A stretch of DNA of 64,000 bases, from NCBI RefSeq assembly GCF_963678635.1, contig NC_087065.1:50906452-50970451 (forward strand), read 5' to 3'. The notes beneath the pieces are model-generated. The model saw nothing but the letters and a program-made list of their open reading frames with translations. It was not told the DNA's origin and did no database searches. Position 1 is the first letter of the stretch. Each line of letters opens with the position of its first letter. This DNA is from Symsagittifera roscoffensis. Taxonomy: Eukaryota; Xenacoelomorpha; Acoela; Convolutidae. The position numbers and the translations under genes are program-made. Below are positions 25,873-36,195 of the stretch, in pieces.

Positions 25873-26705
25873 TTAACTGTCTTCTAGAACTTTTTCCAAC
25901 ATGTCCATGGAGTTGCGGGCCGTCCCCCAACTCTCCTGTTCTAACAGCCGCGGTTTGCAACAAGGTAGCAAGTTCACATTCATCTTTTGCTCCCGGTTCC
26001 TGCAAAAGCTGTTTTGAAGACACAAGCTCACATTCCGTTCTAGGTCAGCTCGTAAGACCTCTCTCTTTTCAGTTTCAGTCACACAGGGTGATCCAGCTAC
26101 TCGCTTCACCGCCGTGGTAACAGCGTTTCTGTGCGTTAAGAATGCTTTTTTATAGGCTCCCGGTCCTATATCTAGCTGGAAAGATTGATAGGCTTCCGTG
26201 TTCCTAGACATATGACGCTTCGCGCGTTCATACATCCATGATGTCATCACTGCACGGAACCAAGGCATCAATCTTTGCCTTGACCATATTCTTTCAATGG
26301 CTTTGGGTATTCTCAGAATCTTGCAGGTGGTTCTGAAAACATCTAGGTTGCGGTTCATCTTTACGTTACTTAGTTGCTCAGGTGTCGGCACGGCCGTCTC
26401 CTGCTCACTTGCGCCCGCGTTGGCTTCTAACCATCTCACCGCCAGCATGGCACCAACCACCACAATTGACACTTGTTGACTTTGATCGGGCAACCCCGTG
26501 GAATACAATTCCTCCACGTCCCACACTAATACCAGATTCCCGCGTTTGGGGTACCACAACGTCTGCGCCAGGCAGTGGCAAGGGTACTCCCCATTGGTCA
26601 TTAGTATGTTCCTTCGGGTCCGATACCCTGAGGCTCCCAGCAACGGTACCACTTCCATCATTATTCTATGCACATCGTCCTTTTCTTCTATGGTGGGGAA
26701 TTCAG
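25873..26705 (-). pseudogene. Truncated C-terminal piece of the giant element's last protein (unit 2, B1)
   Basis: Same truncation as at 7862-8694, identical in sequence as far as I can see, with the same flank-derived start of frame. Confidence 0.85.
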
Positions 26706-26853
26706 AGATCATATATTTTTTGGTCTGATAAAGCTTAGAGCTATCAAAAAAAATACGGCAAAGATACATTAAGAAAACTCACACACAATTGATTTTTTTT
26801 AAGTTCAAAATTCAATTACAGGGCTAGTAACATTAAAGACAATTCATATATTT

Positions 26854-26890
<37 letters not shown>

Positions 26891-27808
26891 TGGATATTGA
26901 TGATAGAGACGAAGGAAATTTGGATCTCTCGATACAGCTTATACAAGTTTAAACTTTAAGTTACCGTTTATTAATCCCATTTTCAAAAGAAGCTAAATTA
27001 ATCATGCTGAAACTCTTTAGTCCATAAAGGTGTGAGGAGACGCCTCTATTTGAAAACAACCATTTTAAAGCCTTATTTGTATACCTGAACCACATTCGAT
27101 TCCATCAATCATAATTATCTTAAATCAAATAACTCTATAAGAAAGATTCAAAGCTATAGCAACCAATTTACAACCAATTGAATTTTCTCGTTCACAACCA
27201 ATTTTATTTGCATCACTTATTTGCATCATCCCTATCTTCAAATGACGGGTTGAATCAGTTAAAAAGTTCCTTGCTCCAACTCACTTATTTTTTGCCGAAA
27301 ATCAGTTGAGTTTGAATGCATCAAAATCAGATATTATAAATTTTGGTCAAAAATTTGATAAGCAATGTGGAAATTGACCGACTTATTAAAAATGATCAAT
27401 ACATAGTCTTAGTTTTATGGTCGGAATTCCTATCTTCAAATTACGCGTTGAATCAGTTACAAAGCTCCTTGCTCGAACTTTATTGCCGAAAAACAGTTGA
27501 ATTTGAATCCATCATAATCAGAAAAAATGAACTTTAATTGCAAAATGACAATTAATATTATTAAGCGAGTGTAAGTCAAACAAATTTTTCTGGTTCTATA
27601 ATTATTTACAAAATAATAAAATAATGGTTAGAATTTTAACATCAAATTCAATCGACTACTGCAACCATCAGGGACTCAAACCACGACTACTGAAGCACTT
27701 CTGGAATTACTTCATGACAAACTATAGATACAACGATATTTCGACATGGAAACTTGCATGACGCTGAAACTTAAGGGTGGAAACACCCAAGCTCTAATAG
27801 CTGAATCC

Positions 27809-27850
<42 letters not shown>

Positions 27851-27930
27851 ATGCTGTTTGCTTCCATGATGTTTTTCCCAAGGATGCCATAGAAGGATCT
27901 TCACGAAATAGATAGATAAAATTCCTTAAA

Positions 27931-28200
27931 TGTAACATTCGCCCGAAAGTACATACCCACGGAAAAGCTAGGATATGAAACGACTGGCTAGCGCTAAACA
28001 CAGCTTCACATGCTTTTAACTGTCTCTACCAAGGCCAGTTCTATGTGTGGTCCCTTAACATCGGGTCGACAAAGTCGTTACTATTTAAGGCTATCGGCCA
28101 GATCGGGCAAATTAACTTAGTTACATGCAAATATAGTGAGCTCATGGCTGGGTCTTAGTATCACAAGACCACGAGGTCACTCCGAAAAATAAGGCTGCTA
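27931..28200 (-). repeat. Diverged, truncated LTR (unit 2, B2)
   Basis: Copy of the piece at 5719-5988. It lies directly upstream of the Penelope-like N-terminal fragment that the giant element interrupted, so it was probably part of the pre-insertion locus. Confidence 0.65.
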
Positions 28201-28387
28201 TTTATTAACATATTAAAAAAATGTCTCGATAACGACATTATACCAGATTTTTTAAGGTTTCGCGCGCCTGATAACTGTGTTTTTTCGGATCAAGCGGTGC
28301 ACAGCTTTCAATTGAGACTCTTGAGATCTGAGATAAGCCAGGCAAAAGCAGATAGGGCCAAGACATCGGGTAACCTAGCGAAAGCAA
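28201..28387 (+). pseudogene. Penelope-like element 1, N-terminal part (interrupted)
   Basis: This is the left half of the PLE into which the giant LTR element inserted. The frame (DFLRFRAPDNCVFSD...SGNLAKA) runs to the last base before the LTR at 28388. At 50972, just past the other LTR, reading resumes with REVVRKGIDEKWW and continues through PLE RT and GIY-YIG sequence on the same strand. The order and orientation of the two halves fit one interrupted gene. No clear 4-6 bp target duplication is visible: the left end is AGCAA and the right end CAAGG, sharing only CAA. Confidence 0.65.
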
Positions 28388-29271
28388 TGTAACATTCGCC
28401 CAAATAATACACGGTGACGGAGCGTAGAAAAAGTACCTATTAACGACTGGCAGGCGTCAGTTACCTTAGTTCTACTCGTTTTTCACCGTCTCGACCTTGC
28501 CAGTTTGTTGTTTGGTCTGTTTAGGGCTAAGTAAAAAGTTAATATTCTTAAGCCATCAGTCAAACGACTTTTGATCAGCTTTCGTTTACATGCGAACACA
28601 ACCACATAGCTGAGTCTCGGATCCTCAGACTACGTGATTGCTATTAAAAACACGGCTCGAATATCCTATTTTGTTATGTTTTTGGTGACAGTTCTCTATT
28701 GAATCCATTGGAGATGGATTGACCCTTTCCTCTTCCTAGCTACTCATATTCTAAAATATCAAATAATACCGGTGTTAATTCAAAGCTTTATGGCATCAGA
28801 GTAGCTAAGAAGTTAGTTTACTATAGTCTTTCACCATATATCAGTCTCTGGGGAACCCAGCCTCCGCTTCCGTGTTTTCCTCGAGATAACGTCGTTATCA
28901 CTCCCAATTCGTGGCACGGGAGGGTACTGCTTTCCACCACTTCCCCACTGAAGCCTCCTTTCCTACTATCTTTTTCTGCTAAGGGTCTTATCGTGCGTGA
29001 TCGTCACGATAAGAGGCTTTGTTTTTCTGCGTTAACGTGCGACTGTTTTCCACTATATTTGCGGTTGTTCTGACTTTTTCACCTTTTTCAGTCAAAATGG
29101 CCGTTTTTTGTATTTCTGAGAAATATTCGTTCGACAATCGAAATTTTGAGAAGAGAATTTTCTAGAATATTTTTACCCTCCTTCGTAGCACTTTTTCGTC
29201 GTTAAGGCCTTTAATCGCTTTCTCGTGTCTCGCCGGAAGGTTGCTCTGTGCCAGTCTGGCAGAATGGCACA
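28388..29271 (-). repeat. 3' LTR of the giant element
   Basis: This LTR closes the complete element. On the minus strand it is preceded by the purine-rich CCGGGGAGTA (plus strand 29272-29281), a plausible polypurine tract. Against the 5' LTR at 50100 the first 180 bp show roughly 14 differences by eye, and the 5' LTR lacks 12 bp of GCTACTCATATTC near position 350. The insertion is therefore much older than the tandem duplications. Confidence 0.9.
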
Positions 29272-29281
29272 TACTCCCCGG
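29272..29281 (-). promoter_or_regulatory. Polypurine-tract-like sequence
   Basis: The minus strand reads CCGGGGAGTA directly before the 3' LTR. A purine-rich primer for plus-strand DNA synthesis is expected at this point. The tract is short and interrupted by the final T. Confidence 0.45.
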
Positions 29282-30072
29282 ATAGTCCCCATCAATGTCC
29301 CTATTGATCGCATAACACCGGGTTATCGTCAAGTAGTGTTCCAGTTCTCTATAATCAACCTTACAAATCTCATTAGAAAATGAAATTTATCTACTCCACC
29401 TCAACTCACTACGGGTCACAAATGGCATCGTACTACATCTCACTGCCCTTCAACATTTTCACAAAATTTGCACCATGAAGAGTGTCCTAGATAAAATTTC
29501 TTTTCTGACTACTTACGTCATAACGCCATAAATTTCTTTTCGCTCTTGCTGATTAAAAAGTTGGGACATGGCACGGCCACGCACCCGTTAAAATTAACTT
29601 ATTGTCACTCACCAAGTATAATCAGTTATTTATGCGGTCCTCTTTGATATTAAAACTAAGAAACTCTGTGGCTAGGAAAGTTATTGAGTTACTCACCCCC
29701 TTCGAGCGAGCTTACCCAAACTTACCAGGTCGCCACACAGTGAACACATGTCCTACACAGGTTAAAAACATCAGTCGTGTTCAAATAGGTTAATATACTC
29801 ACCTATGTTCTTTATACATACATAAGTAGCACAACTAAATTTTTCTTTCAACAATTTCAACAATCGCAACAATTTTCAAAGTTTGGCCTGACCAAACTAA
29901 ATCAAAACAAAAAATTTAACAGTTTTAATAATCAAACTTGGTTGATTAGTTTAAGTTTTAGCACACAAAGACAATCAAGTTTTTCTCCTTCTCTCTCTTT
30001 CTTGTTTACGGCTTCACTCCCCTCTTTGTTATATCTTCCTCATTCCATCGCTTCTCCATCCTGATCTTCAGT

Positions 30073-31239
30073 TTAACTGTCTTCTAGAACTTTTTCCAAC
30101 ATGTCCATGGAGTTGCGGGCCGTCCCCCAACTCTCCTGTTCTAACAGCCGCGGTTTGCAACAAGGTAGCAAGTTCACATTCATCTTTTGCTCCCGGTTCC
30201 TGCAAAAGCTGTTTTGAAGACACAAGCTCACATTCCGTTCTAGGTCAGCTCGTAAGACCTCTCTCTTTTCAGTTTCAGTCACACAGGGTGATCCAGCTAC
30301 TCGCTTCACCGCCGTGGTAACAGCGTTTCTGTGCGTTAAGAATGCTTTTTTATAGGCTCCCGGTCCTATATCTAGCTGGAAAGATTGATAGGCTTCCGTG
30401 TTCCTAGACATATGACGCTTCGCGCGTTCATACATCCATGATGTCATCACTGCACGGAACCAAGGCATCAATCTTTGCCTTGACCATATTCTTTCAATGG
30501 CTTTGGGTATTCTCAGAATCTTGCAGGTGGTTCTGAAAACATCTAGGTTGCGGTTCATCTTTACGTTACTTAGTTGCTCAGGTGTCGGCACGGCCGTCTC
30601 CTGCTCACTTGCGCCCGCGTTGGCTTCTAACCATCTCACCGCCAGCATGGCACCAACCACCACAATTGACACTTGTTGACTTTGATCGGGCAACCCCGTG
30701 GAATACAATTCCTCCACGTCCCACACTAATACCAGATTCCCGCGTTTGGGGTACCACAACGTCTGCGCCAGGCAGTGGCAAGGGTACTCCCCATTGGTCA
30801 TTAGTATGTTCCTTCGGGTCCGATACCCTGAGGCTCCCAGCAACGGTACCACTTCCATCATTATTCTATGCACATCGTCCTTTTCTTCTATGGTGGGGAA
30901 TTCAGTGGGTAGCGCTCCACTCGCTTTCTGCTTCTGGAATTCACTCACATTACCCTCGTTCAATCTCATGAACTCTTCACCCAGTACGTCTTGTAACTCG
31001 CCTTCAGATCTCTTCGGGACGGCCCGAATGATCGTCGCCAATAAATCATACGACCTTTCCGACATTCTGGCCAACCTCACGCACTTTGGCACAGAGAAGA
31101 GTTGTTCGACCAACACCTGCTGTGTCCTCGCATCCATCACCACCATGTATCTACTATTGCAATATGGTGCAGAGCTCGAACCCACCAGATAATTCGAGCC
31201 AGTAGGTCCATGATAGGCCTCATTATCCTTCAAATTCAT
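30073..31239 (-). CDS. Last protein (or C-terminal segment) of the giant element, unknown function
   Basis: A 388-codon frame and the most 3' gene of the element. Its start overlaps the previous frame, and upstream sequence reading REALENE suggests that it was once continuous with it. Features: PYCNSRYMVVMDARTQQVLV and CHCLAQTLWYPKRGNLVLVWDV, which look like alternating strands, a hydrophobic VSIVVVGAMLAVRWLEA that could be a buried strand and helix, and a basic helical C-terminal third ending MLEKVLEDS. Full-length copy at 12050-13216; two truncated copies at 7862 and 25873. I do not recognise a family. Confidence 0.6.
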   Translation of the reverse strand: MNLKDNEAYHGPTGSNYLVGSSSAPYCNSRYMVVMDARTQQVLVEQLFSVPKCVRLARMSERSYDLLATIIRAVPKRSEGELQDVLGEEFMRLNEGNVSEFQKQKASGALPTEFPTIEEKDDVHRIMMEVVPLLGASGYRTRRNILMTNGEYPCHCLAQTLWYPKRGNLVLVWDVEELYSTGLPDQSQQVSIVVVGAMLAVRWLEANAGASEQETAVPTPEQLSNVKMNRNLDVFRTTCKILRIPKAIERIWSRQRLMPWFRAVMTSWMYERAKRHMSRNTEAYQSFQLDIGPGAYKKAFLTHRNAVTTAVKRVAGSPCVTETEKREVLRADLERNVSLCLQNSFCRNREQKMNVNLLPCCKPRLLEQESWGTARNSMDMLEKVLEDS

Positions 31240-32017
31240 TTCATTTTCCAGAGCTTCTCGCCAGCCTCCAATCTTTTGCTCTGTCGTGCTCCAGGGAATA
31301 CTTCCACACTGAGGGACGTCACTAGCTCATGGGCACGCTCTAGGCGTTCCAGTGATTCTATCGAGCTCGTCATGCTGCAAAATCCCAAGGTAGTGATCAA
31401 GTTTACTTCCGTTACTCCATGACAGTCCACAATCAACTCCATCCACTCTAATCTGACATGCTCAATCTCACATACAGTTGTGCCAATTGGCGATGCTGCT
31501 CGCTCAGCGTAATCAAGCAATGTTCCGAGTTGCACACATGTCCGTCCATTCCACTATTGTGAACTAGACAAGTGCCCTGTCTCAGCCAGTCACTCGATGG
31601 ACTTCCTTCGGATGATTCCGTGGATGGGTTGTTCTTCTGCTTCGTTACTCTTATGGCCAGCAGATGGTGTATCATGGCCAGATCGTGCAAACTCGCGTCA
31701 TCATCCAAGTCCAACGTAATATCTTCCGTCATATCCCAGATTAAACCGGCGTTTGGATGTGGACACCAAAAAGGCTTCATGAGTTCCCACATAGTAACTA
31801 AGCTGGTTTTCAAGGGACCGTCCCAAGAACAACAATCAAAACTCACTTGCCCCTTTAGCTCGGGAACCGAGGGTTTGACCACTCGTTCTTCCAAATCAAT
31901 TCCCAGCTTGGGTTGTTCCACCATCAACATGCCAGTTATCTTGACTCGCTCCACCCAGAAATCAAGTACTATAACTTGCTCATAGTCGAAGTACGCTTCC
32001 CTGGCTTCCTCATTCAC
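31236..32017 (-). pseudogene. Long accessory protein, seventh segment (two overlapping frames)
   Basis: Frames 31448-32017 (189 codons, with WCPHPNAGLIWDMTED and DLAMIHHLLAIRV) and 31236-31535 (99 codons, with CHGVTEVNLITTLGFC) overlap and probably represent one protein broken by frameshifts near 31500 and 31250. The same layout is at 13425-13994 and 13213-13512 in copy 1. No family recognised. Confidence 0.55.
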
Positions 32018-32049
32018 GAAGGTATGCCAGACACATATTGGAACGACTT

Positions 32050-32625
32050 CTACTTCCCTAATGTTGCATAGTTTTTCTGTCCCCTGACTGCTTCAAATAA
32101 TTCCCGGCTCACTTTCAACTCTTTGTTGGAATACCTTCTCATTTCTTCCAACCTGCGGTAGCTCTCCATATCGTTCGACTCCTTGTTTGGTATGGCCAGC
32201 GGCATGTCCTGATTTAGCTCCAGGAGTGCCCTCAGGAAGTTTCGCTCACCATCAACTCCCCCTTGCCGAATGGGTTTTATGCATTCTCCCAAAACAGGAG
32301 TGGGGATACGATCCACCACGAACCTTACGAAGCAAAGGGCATCCTTACACTTAGCCCAGGCTATCGCAGAATCTTCTCTAGAAATCAACATTCGCAGGGC
32401 TTCCATCAATTCCCGTTACTGTTCATTTGATTTCGAGTCGTTGTTGGCTTCATATTCCGCCTTCTTAATTCCCATCAAACACCAGGCCAATCGTACCTGC
32501 AAGTCAGTTCTGGTACATGGATAAGCCAGGTATGCTGCCACCGTTGCCGGCGCATGCATCGTCTCGTCAAAGTATCTTTGGAGGGCCGCCCTCCAAGAGA
32601 TCTCTAGCAGTTTTTCCAGCCCGAT
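32050..32625 (-). pseudogene. Long accessory protein, sixth segment (unknown)
   Basis: Continues in frame after TAA as IGLEKLLEISWRAAL, passes one more in-frame TAA (after SKSNEQ, near 32413), and runs to ATLGK with TAG at 32050 (119 codons from 32409). Beyond that the coding frame shifts by one (REVEVVPICVWHTF). Helical, Cys-poor, no recognised motif. Confidence 0.55.
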
Positions 32626-33402
32626 TTAGTTTGCCTCCGAGGACATCACCGTGCCGTATTCTTTCCTGTTCAAGTTAGAGTTCTCCGTCAGCTCCTTCAG
32701 ATACTCCTGCATGGCTTGCTTCTCATGCCAAGCCATCAGGTGCCCTCTCGCGGAATTCCTCGCCTTCAGCATCTCCACATAACCCCCTGCCGGATCTCCC
32801 ACGTGAACCGAGTCTGGCACAGTGATTCGACTATGCTCGACCACGTCGAGTTGTCCCTCCAGCTTCATCCGGGCCATGTTGGTTCGCGAGGGCTTATAAT
32901 CATCAAGTCCTCCAGATCCACACTGACTGATGACCTCCATTTCTAGCTTAGTATCCGCCAGAGTCCGTGCATTTTTCTTCGATTTCGTGGCCGTTGTGGT
33001 CAAACCTGCCAAAAGCATAGGGGGTATCAGGTTCTCTTTTTATCCCCCGGCCAGTGTCGCAACATCTTCTCGCCCATTTTTGCCTGAACGAGCTAATGTT
33101 GCCAACGAGGCCACTTCTGTGCTGGCTTTTGACTTCACCACCTTCTGGTTCGCGGCACGGCTTCCTGTCTTTCCTTTCAACCGCTTCAGCCTTTTTTTGG
33201 CTCGTCTGACGGGTAACTTTCTCGTGATCTGCTGATCATCGGCACTGTCTTTTGTCACTGACTCGGTCAGAACATCAGATTCTACGGAGTTCATTATCTT
33301 CTCTAGAACCTCGCGCATGATGGGTTGATTTAATCCCACCTTCATTAAGGACTGCGTCCCGTATCTACGTATCACGTCCCATGTCCTCTCCATGAAGGTC
33401 AC
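32626..33402 (-). pseudogene. Long accessory protein, fifth segment (basic)
   Basis: In frame after the TGA: VTFMERTWDVIRRYG, then a lysine/arginine-rich stretch (PVRRAKKRLKRLKGKTGSR) that could bind nucleic acid, then helical sequence ending SSEAN and TAA. The 18-kb copy 1 keeps all 258 codons (14603-15379). Here a GAA-to-TAA change near 33041 splits the segment, so this mutation postdates the duplication. Confidence 0.6.
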
Positions 33403-33888
33403 TCAGTTCCAGGTTACTCCCGTCTCACGTTCAAGTTCACTCTGGTATCTTTCCCATTCCTCTTCCGGTAGCGTGCTCAGGAAGGATACCTTCATATTCT
33501 CCTCAATCTTCCTCCTCCTTGATGACTCATGGAGCAGTTTCTGTAGGTCCCTCCTCCGGTAGTCCATTGCTAGGCTTATTGGGTCCACTGGGGATAATCT
33601 GGCCGGCGCCTCTTTTGTAGCGGACATGAAAGACGATGGTGTCATCAGCAATAGATTCCCATCGACTTCCCCGTCGTCTTCTTCACTAAACTGGTGTTCC
33701 AGCAAGTCTCTCTCCAACGCTCCTAAGTCCTTTTCACACAACTTCTCTCCCTTTCCCTCCATGTGATCATCGTCCTGGTCCATCAGCTCGTCGTCATTCG
33801 CATCAGGTTTTGGCTTAGGTCTCGAAGGGCCCTGTCGCATATCCATGCCCGAATCCGGCCGCGCCAGTACGGTCAGGTCCCCTGCGTT
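33403..33888 (-). pseudogene. Long accessory protein, fourth segment (acidic then helical)
   Basis: Continues in frame after the TAG. It has an acidic stretch (DANDDELMDQDDDHMEGKGE) and then a charged helix (MDYRRRDLQKLLHESSRRRK, PEEEWERYQSELERE). It ends GVTWN followed by TGA (33403), again with open frame beyond. Copy 1 preserves only its last 60 codons (15380-15565). Confidence 0.6.
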
Positions 33889-34713
33889 CTAGAACAACTC
33901 CTCGTCCACTAGAAATTTTACCGACTCCTCGCCATGTGGCGCCAGATCATCCACCGTTATGTACGTGCCTCCTCTGCACTCTTTTGCCACTTCCAGGATT
34001 ACTACCTTCACCTCTCCTGACCACTTCAACCTTGACAGATCATCTGCAGGTGCATACACATCATTCCATACCTCAGCCGAGACCTCTGGCCTCCTGGAAG
34101 ATGGTGCCTTGATTTTCTTTTGGCTCCAGGCATCGGGGAATGTGAAGTCGAACGTGTGCATGGCCGCAGCGTTCCAGCTGATGAAGCGAGGCTCCATCCC
34201 TCCACTCCATTTCAGCATTCTTTCTTCTGCATCACGAGCCGCTCCAATGCGAGGGGCAATGACAGGAGATGTGTCTCCCAACAACATCCTCCTTATCGGT
34301 GGGCATCGAGGGCATTGGTCCGGCAGCGGCCTGGACCCGGAAAGCCACGCTTGCTGGTTCTCTTTCACTTGTGCGTAGGCCTCTGGCCAAAGTGGGACCC
34401 TCATCGCCTCTCCTGAATCCTTCACCACTGGTCGCAGATTCCAAAGCTTCAGATTGAACTGGAAATTGGAAACGTCCTCGCGGCCCATTCGGCACTTAAA
34501 GTTGTTGTTGAAGTCCATCAACACCCAACCCGGCTCTGCTATACTTCCGAATAGCCTATCGTCGCTGGTCAACCCTCTCAGCTGCTTCTGTTCCACCCAA
34601 TTCAGCACGAAGCAATCCACTACCGAAACTAGGTTGACATACAACACCGAGTTCCTGTATGCCTTTACTTGTACGTCGGGGAACGCAAATGACATCACGG
34701 GTCCATACACCAC
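33889..34713 (-). pseudogene. Long accessory protein, third segment (unknown)
   Basis: A 274-codon frame, FAFPDVQVKAYRNSVLYV to KFLVDEELF. It contains a CPRCPP pair of cysteines and a Trp-rich centre, with no family recognised. It ends in TAG (33889), but the same frame continues through NAGDLTVLARPDSG into the next entry. Confidence 0.6.
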
Positions 34714-35617
34714 CGTGACGAACTTCCAGTCGATGAATCAGTGCCAGCGGATCGATCCGCATCATGACAGCCAGATCTGTCAGCAAGGGCATGCCACAGT
34801 ACTGTTTACATTTGCTCGCATTCGTCGCCACCTTATCCTCCCCTGTGATGCTCCTGTTCTGTTGCAGGAGATATTGGAGCAAGAGGATCCTCCAGCCCTT
34901 CATCTTCTTGAGCGAGGCGGTTTTCATCTGCGCGTTGAATTCACGACTTTTTCCCTGAAGTTGTTCTGGGTAGCGCAATAGCACGAGCAGATCGCCCAAC
35001 CGACCATACGTCATAGCGATCAGGGTGAGGAGTCCGTCCAATCTCAGGTCTGCCGAAGCTTGAGTGAAGAGTTTCGCAAGTCCCTTCACGAAATTCTGGT
35101 GACCAAATGTCACATACAAGGCTAATATCAGGCCGATCGACAGTTTCCGGATATCCTTGACAAAGCTCGCGATCAGGTTCCGGGATGCCCTCGGGTAGCA
35201 TGTTGACAAGAAGGATGGCGTCCATCCCACTCCCATTCCACCCAAGATAGCGTCTGATCGCTCGTATTGTGCCCTCGTGGCCAAAAAATCAGCCTGGAAT
35301 TTGTCCAATGACATCGTGTTCACGTCCTGCATCAATTTTAACATCATGCCCGCGGCTAACTCCTTCTCGTTAACCAAGTTCTTCGGATACGCGTGTATTT
35401 CCTTGATTACCGCCGGTGCATGCTCGAACGCGTCTTCTCCCAAGTTACACAATCTCGGTGACAAGTACAACCATGCGTTGGTGTGTGGCTTCGTACACAA
35501 AGCCAATGCCATGAGATCCTCTTCTGCCGATGTCATGTTTTTTCTAACCGTCCTCCCCTGCTCATTCTCCGCGTGATCCATTTGTCTGAACCAGAGATCA
35601 TCAGCCACCTGTTGCAC
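34556..35617 (-). pseudogene. Long accessory protein, second segment (unknown)
   Basis: In frame with the preceding segment across one TAG. It is open for about 300 meaningful codons (QQVADDLWFRQMD to about DPLALIHRLE). The predicted content is mostly alpha-helical (for example LIALYVTFGHQNFVKGLAKL), with no motif I recognise. Near 34720 a frameshift moves coding into the next entry's frame, and the last 50 residues of this open frame (Arg/Gly-rich) are out-of-frame noise. Confidence 0.6.
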
Positions 35618-35620
35618 TAA

Positions 35621-36195
35621 CTAGTGATCGTCATCTACCCCTGGCCTCAATTTCAACAATCTGGCGAAGTTGGACAGCTCCAACCCCAGGACTTCATCCA
35701 GCACCAACCGAATTGTGCTACAATCCTTGAATCCCTGTATGGCATTAGAAATGTCAGCCCAAATGGCAGAAAGCTCGGATCGGGATGGGTAGTAGTTGTT
35801 GGGGTCCACCGTTCTGTTTGGCGCGGGAATTATCACGCTGAATCGTCCCTCTGCTATCGTTGTGACCATCGTGTACACAAACTGAAGGGGTTCTGGCAAT
35901 GTGGCGTACCCCGGTGATAACACAAAGACGACCTTCACCACATTCTGAGTGAAGCGTTGTTGTACTGAGCTTTCTACATCAGCCATGGCTGAGAGCAATG
36001 TCATTATCGTCTCTCCTATGACCTCATTGCTCGGGATCGACCCATCCGTCAGACGGGAAAACAACCCTCTGCTCTGCAGGTGATCATTCGAGCCTGCAAC
36101 CACTATCACCTGCGGCTCCATGCTGACTACCCTTCGCACACTTATCATCATGCCTGCTGACTGTCACCAGTCCAACTTAGGCGCCGTCAAGAAAG
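35621..36195 (-). pseudogene. Second SGNH-like or Rossmann-like segment, start of the long accessory protein
   Basis: The frame reads PDVTFLTAPKLDW, an in-frame TGA, then QSAGMMISVRRVVSMEPQ and VIVVAGSNDHLQSRG, followed by VVKVVFVLSPGY and RFSVIIPAPNR. The GSND after a hydrophobic strand is placed like the GTND block of SGNH proteins, and the following strands fit the same fold, but no GDS nucleophile block is visible. The main open part is 176 codons (35621-36151). A TAG ends it, and the same frame continues at once as LVQQVADDLWF. Confidence 0.5.

Larger units (their letters stand above)
22507..26707. repeat. 4.2-kb tandem repeat B1 (18-kb copy 2)
   Basis: Same content and borders as 4499-8696. 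It shares the B1-type variants AAGATACCG and GCTAGCGACTAAAC with that block. Confidence 0.93.
26708..30905. repeat. 4.2-kb tandem repeat B2 (18-kb copy 2)
   Basis: Same content and borders as 8697-12882, with the B2-type variants AAGTTACCG and GCTAGCGCTAAAC. It runs on into the complete giant element. Confidence 0.93.
15569..33591. repeat. 18-kb tandem unit, copy 2
   Basis: If copy 1 and copy 2 are a simple head-to-tail duplication, the unit is exactly 15569-33591: flank DNA, then two 4.2-kb repeats, then the 3' part of the giant element. The last shared bases are GTCCACTGG, at 15568 and 33591. Beyond 33591 the element continues unbroken, so copy 2 is joined to the original locus and copy 1 is the truncated duplicate. 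An assembler joining two haplotypes could produce the same picture. Confidence 0.85.

Noticed and set aside
34941-35225. Additional minus-strand frame (94 codons) over the long accessory protein
   Set aside because: Out of frame with the main coding sequence and without recognisable content.
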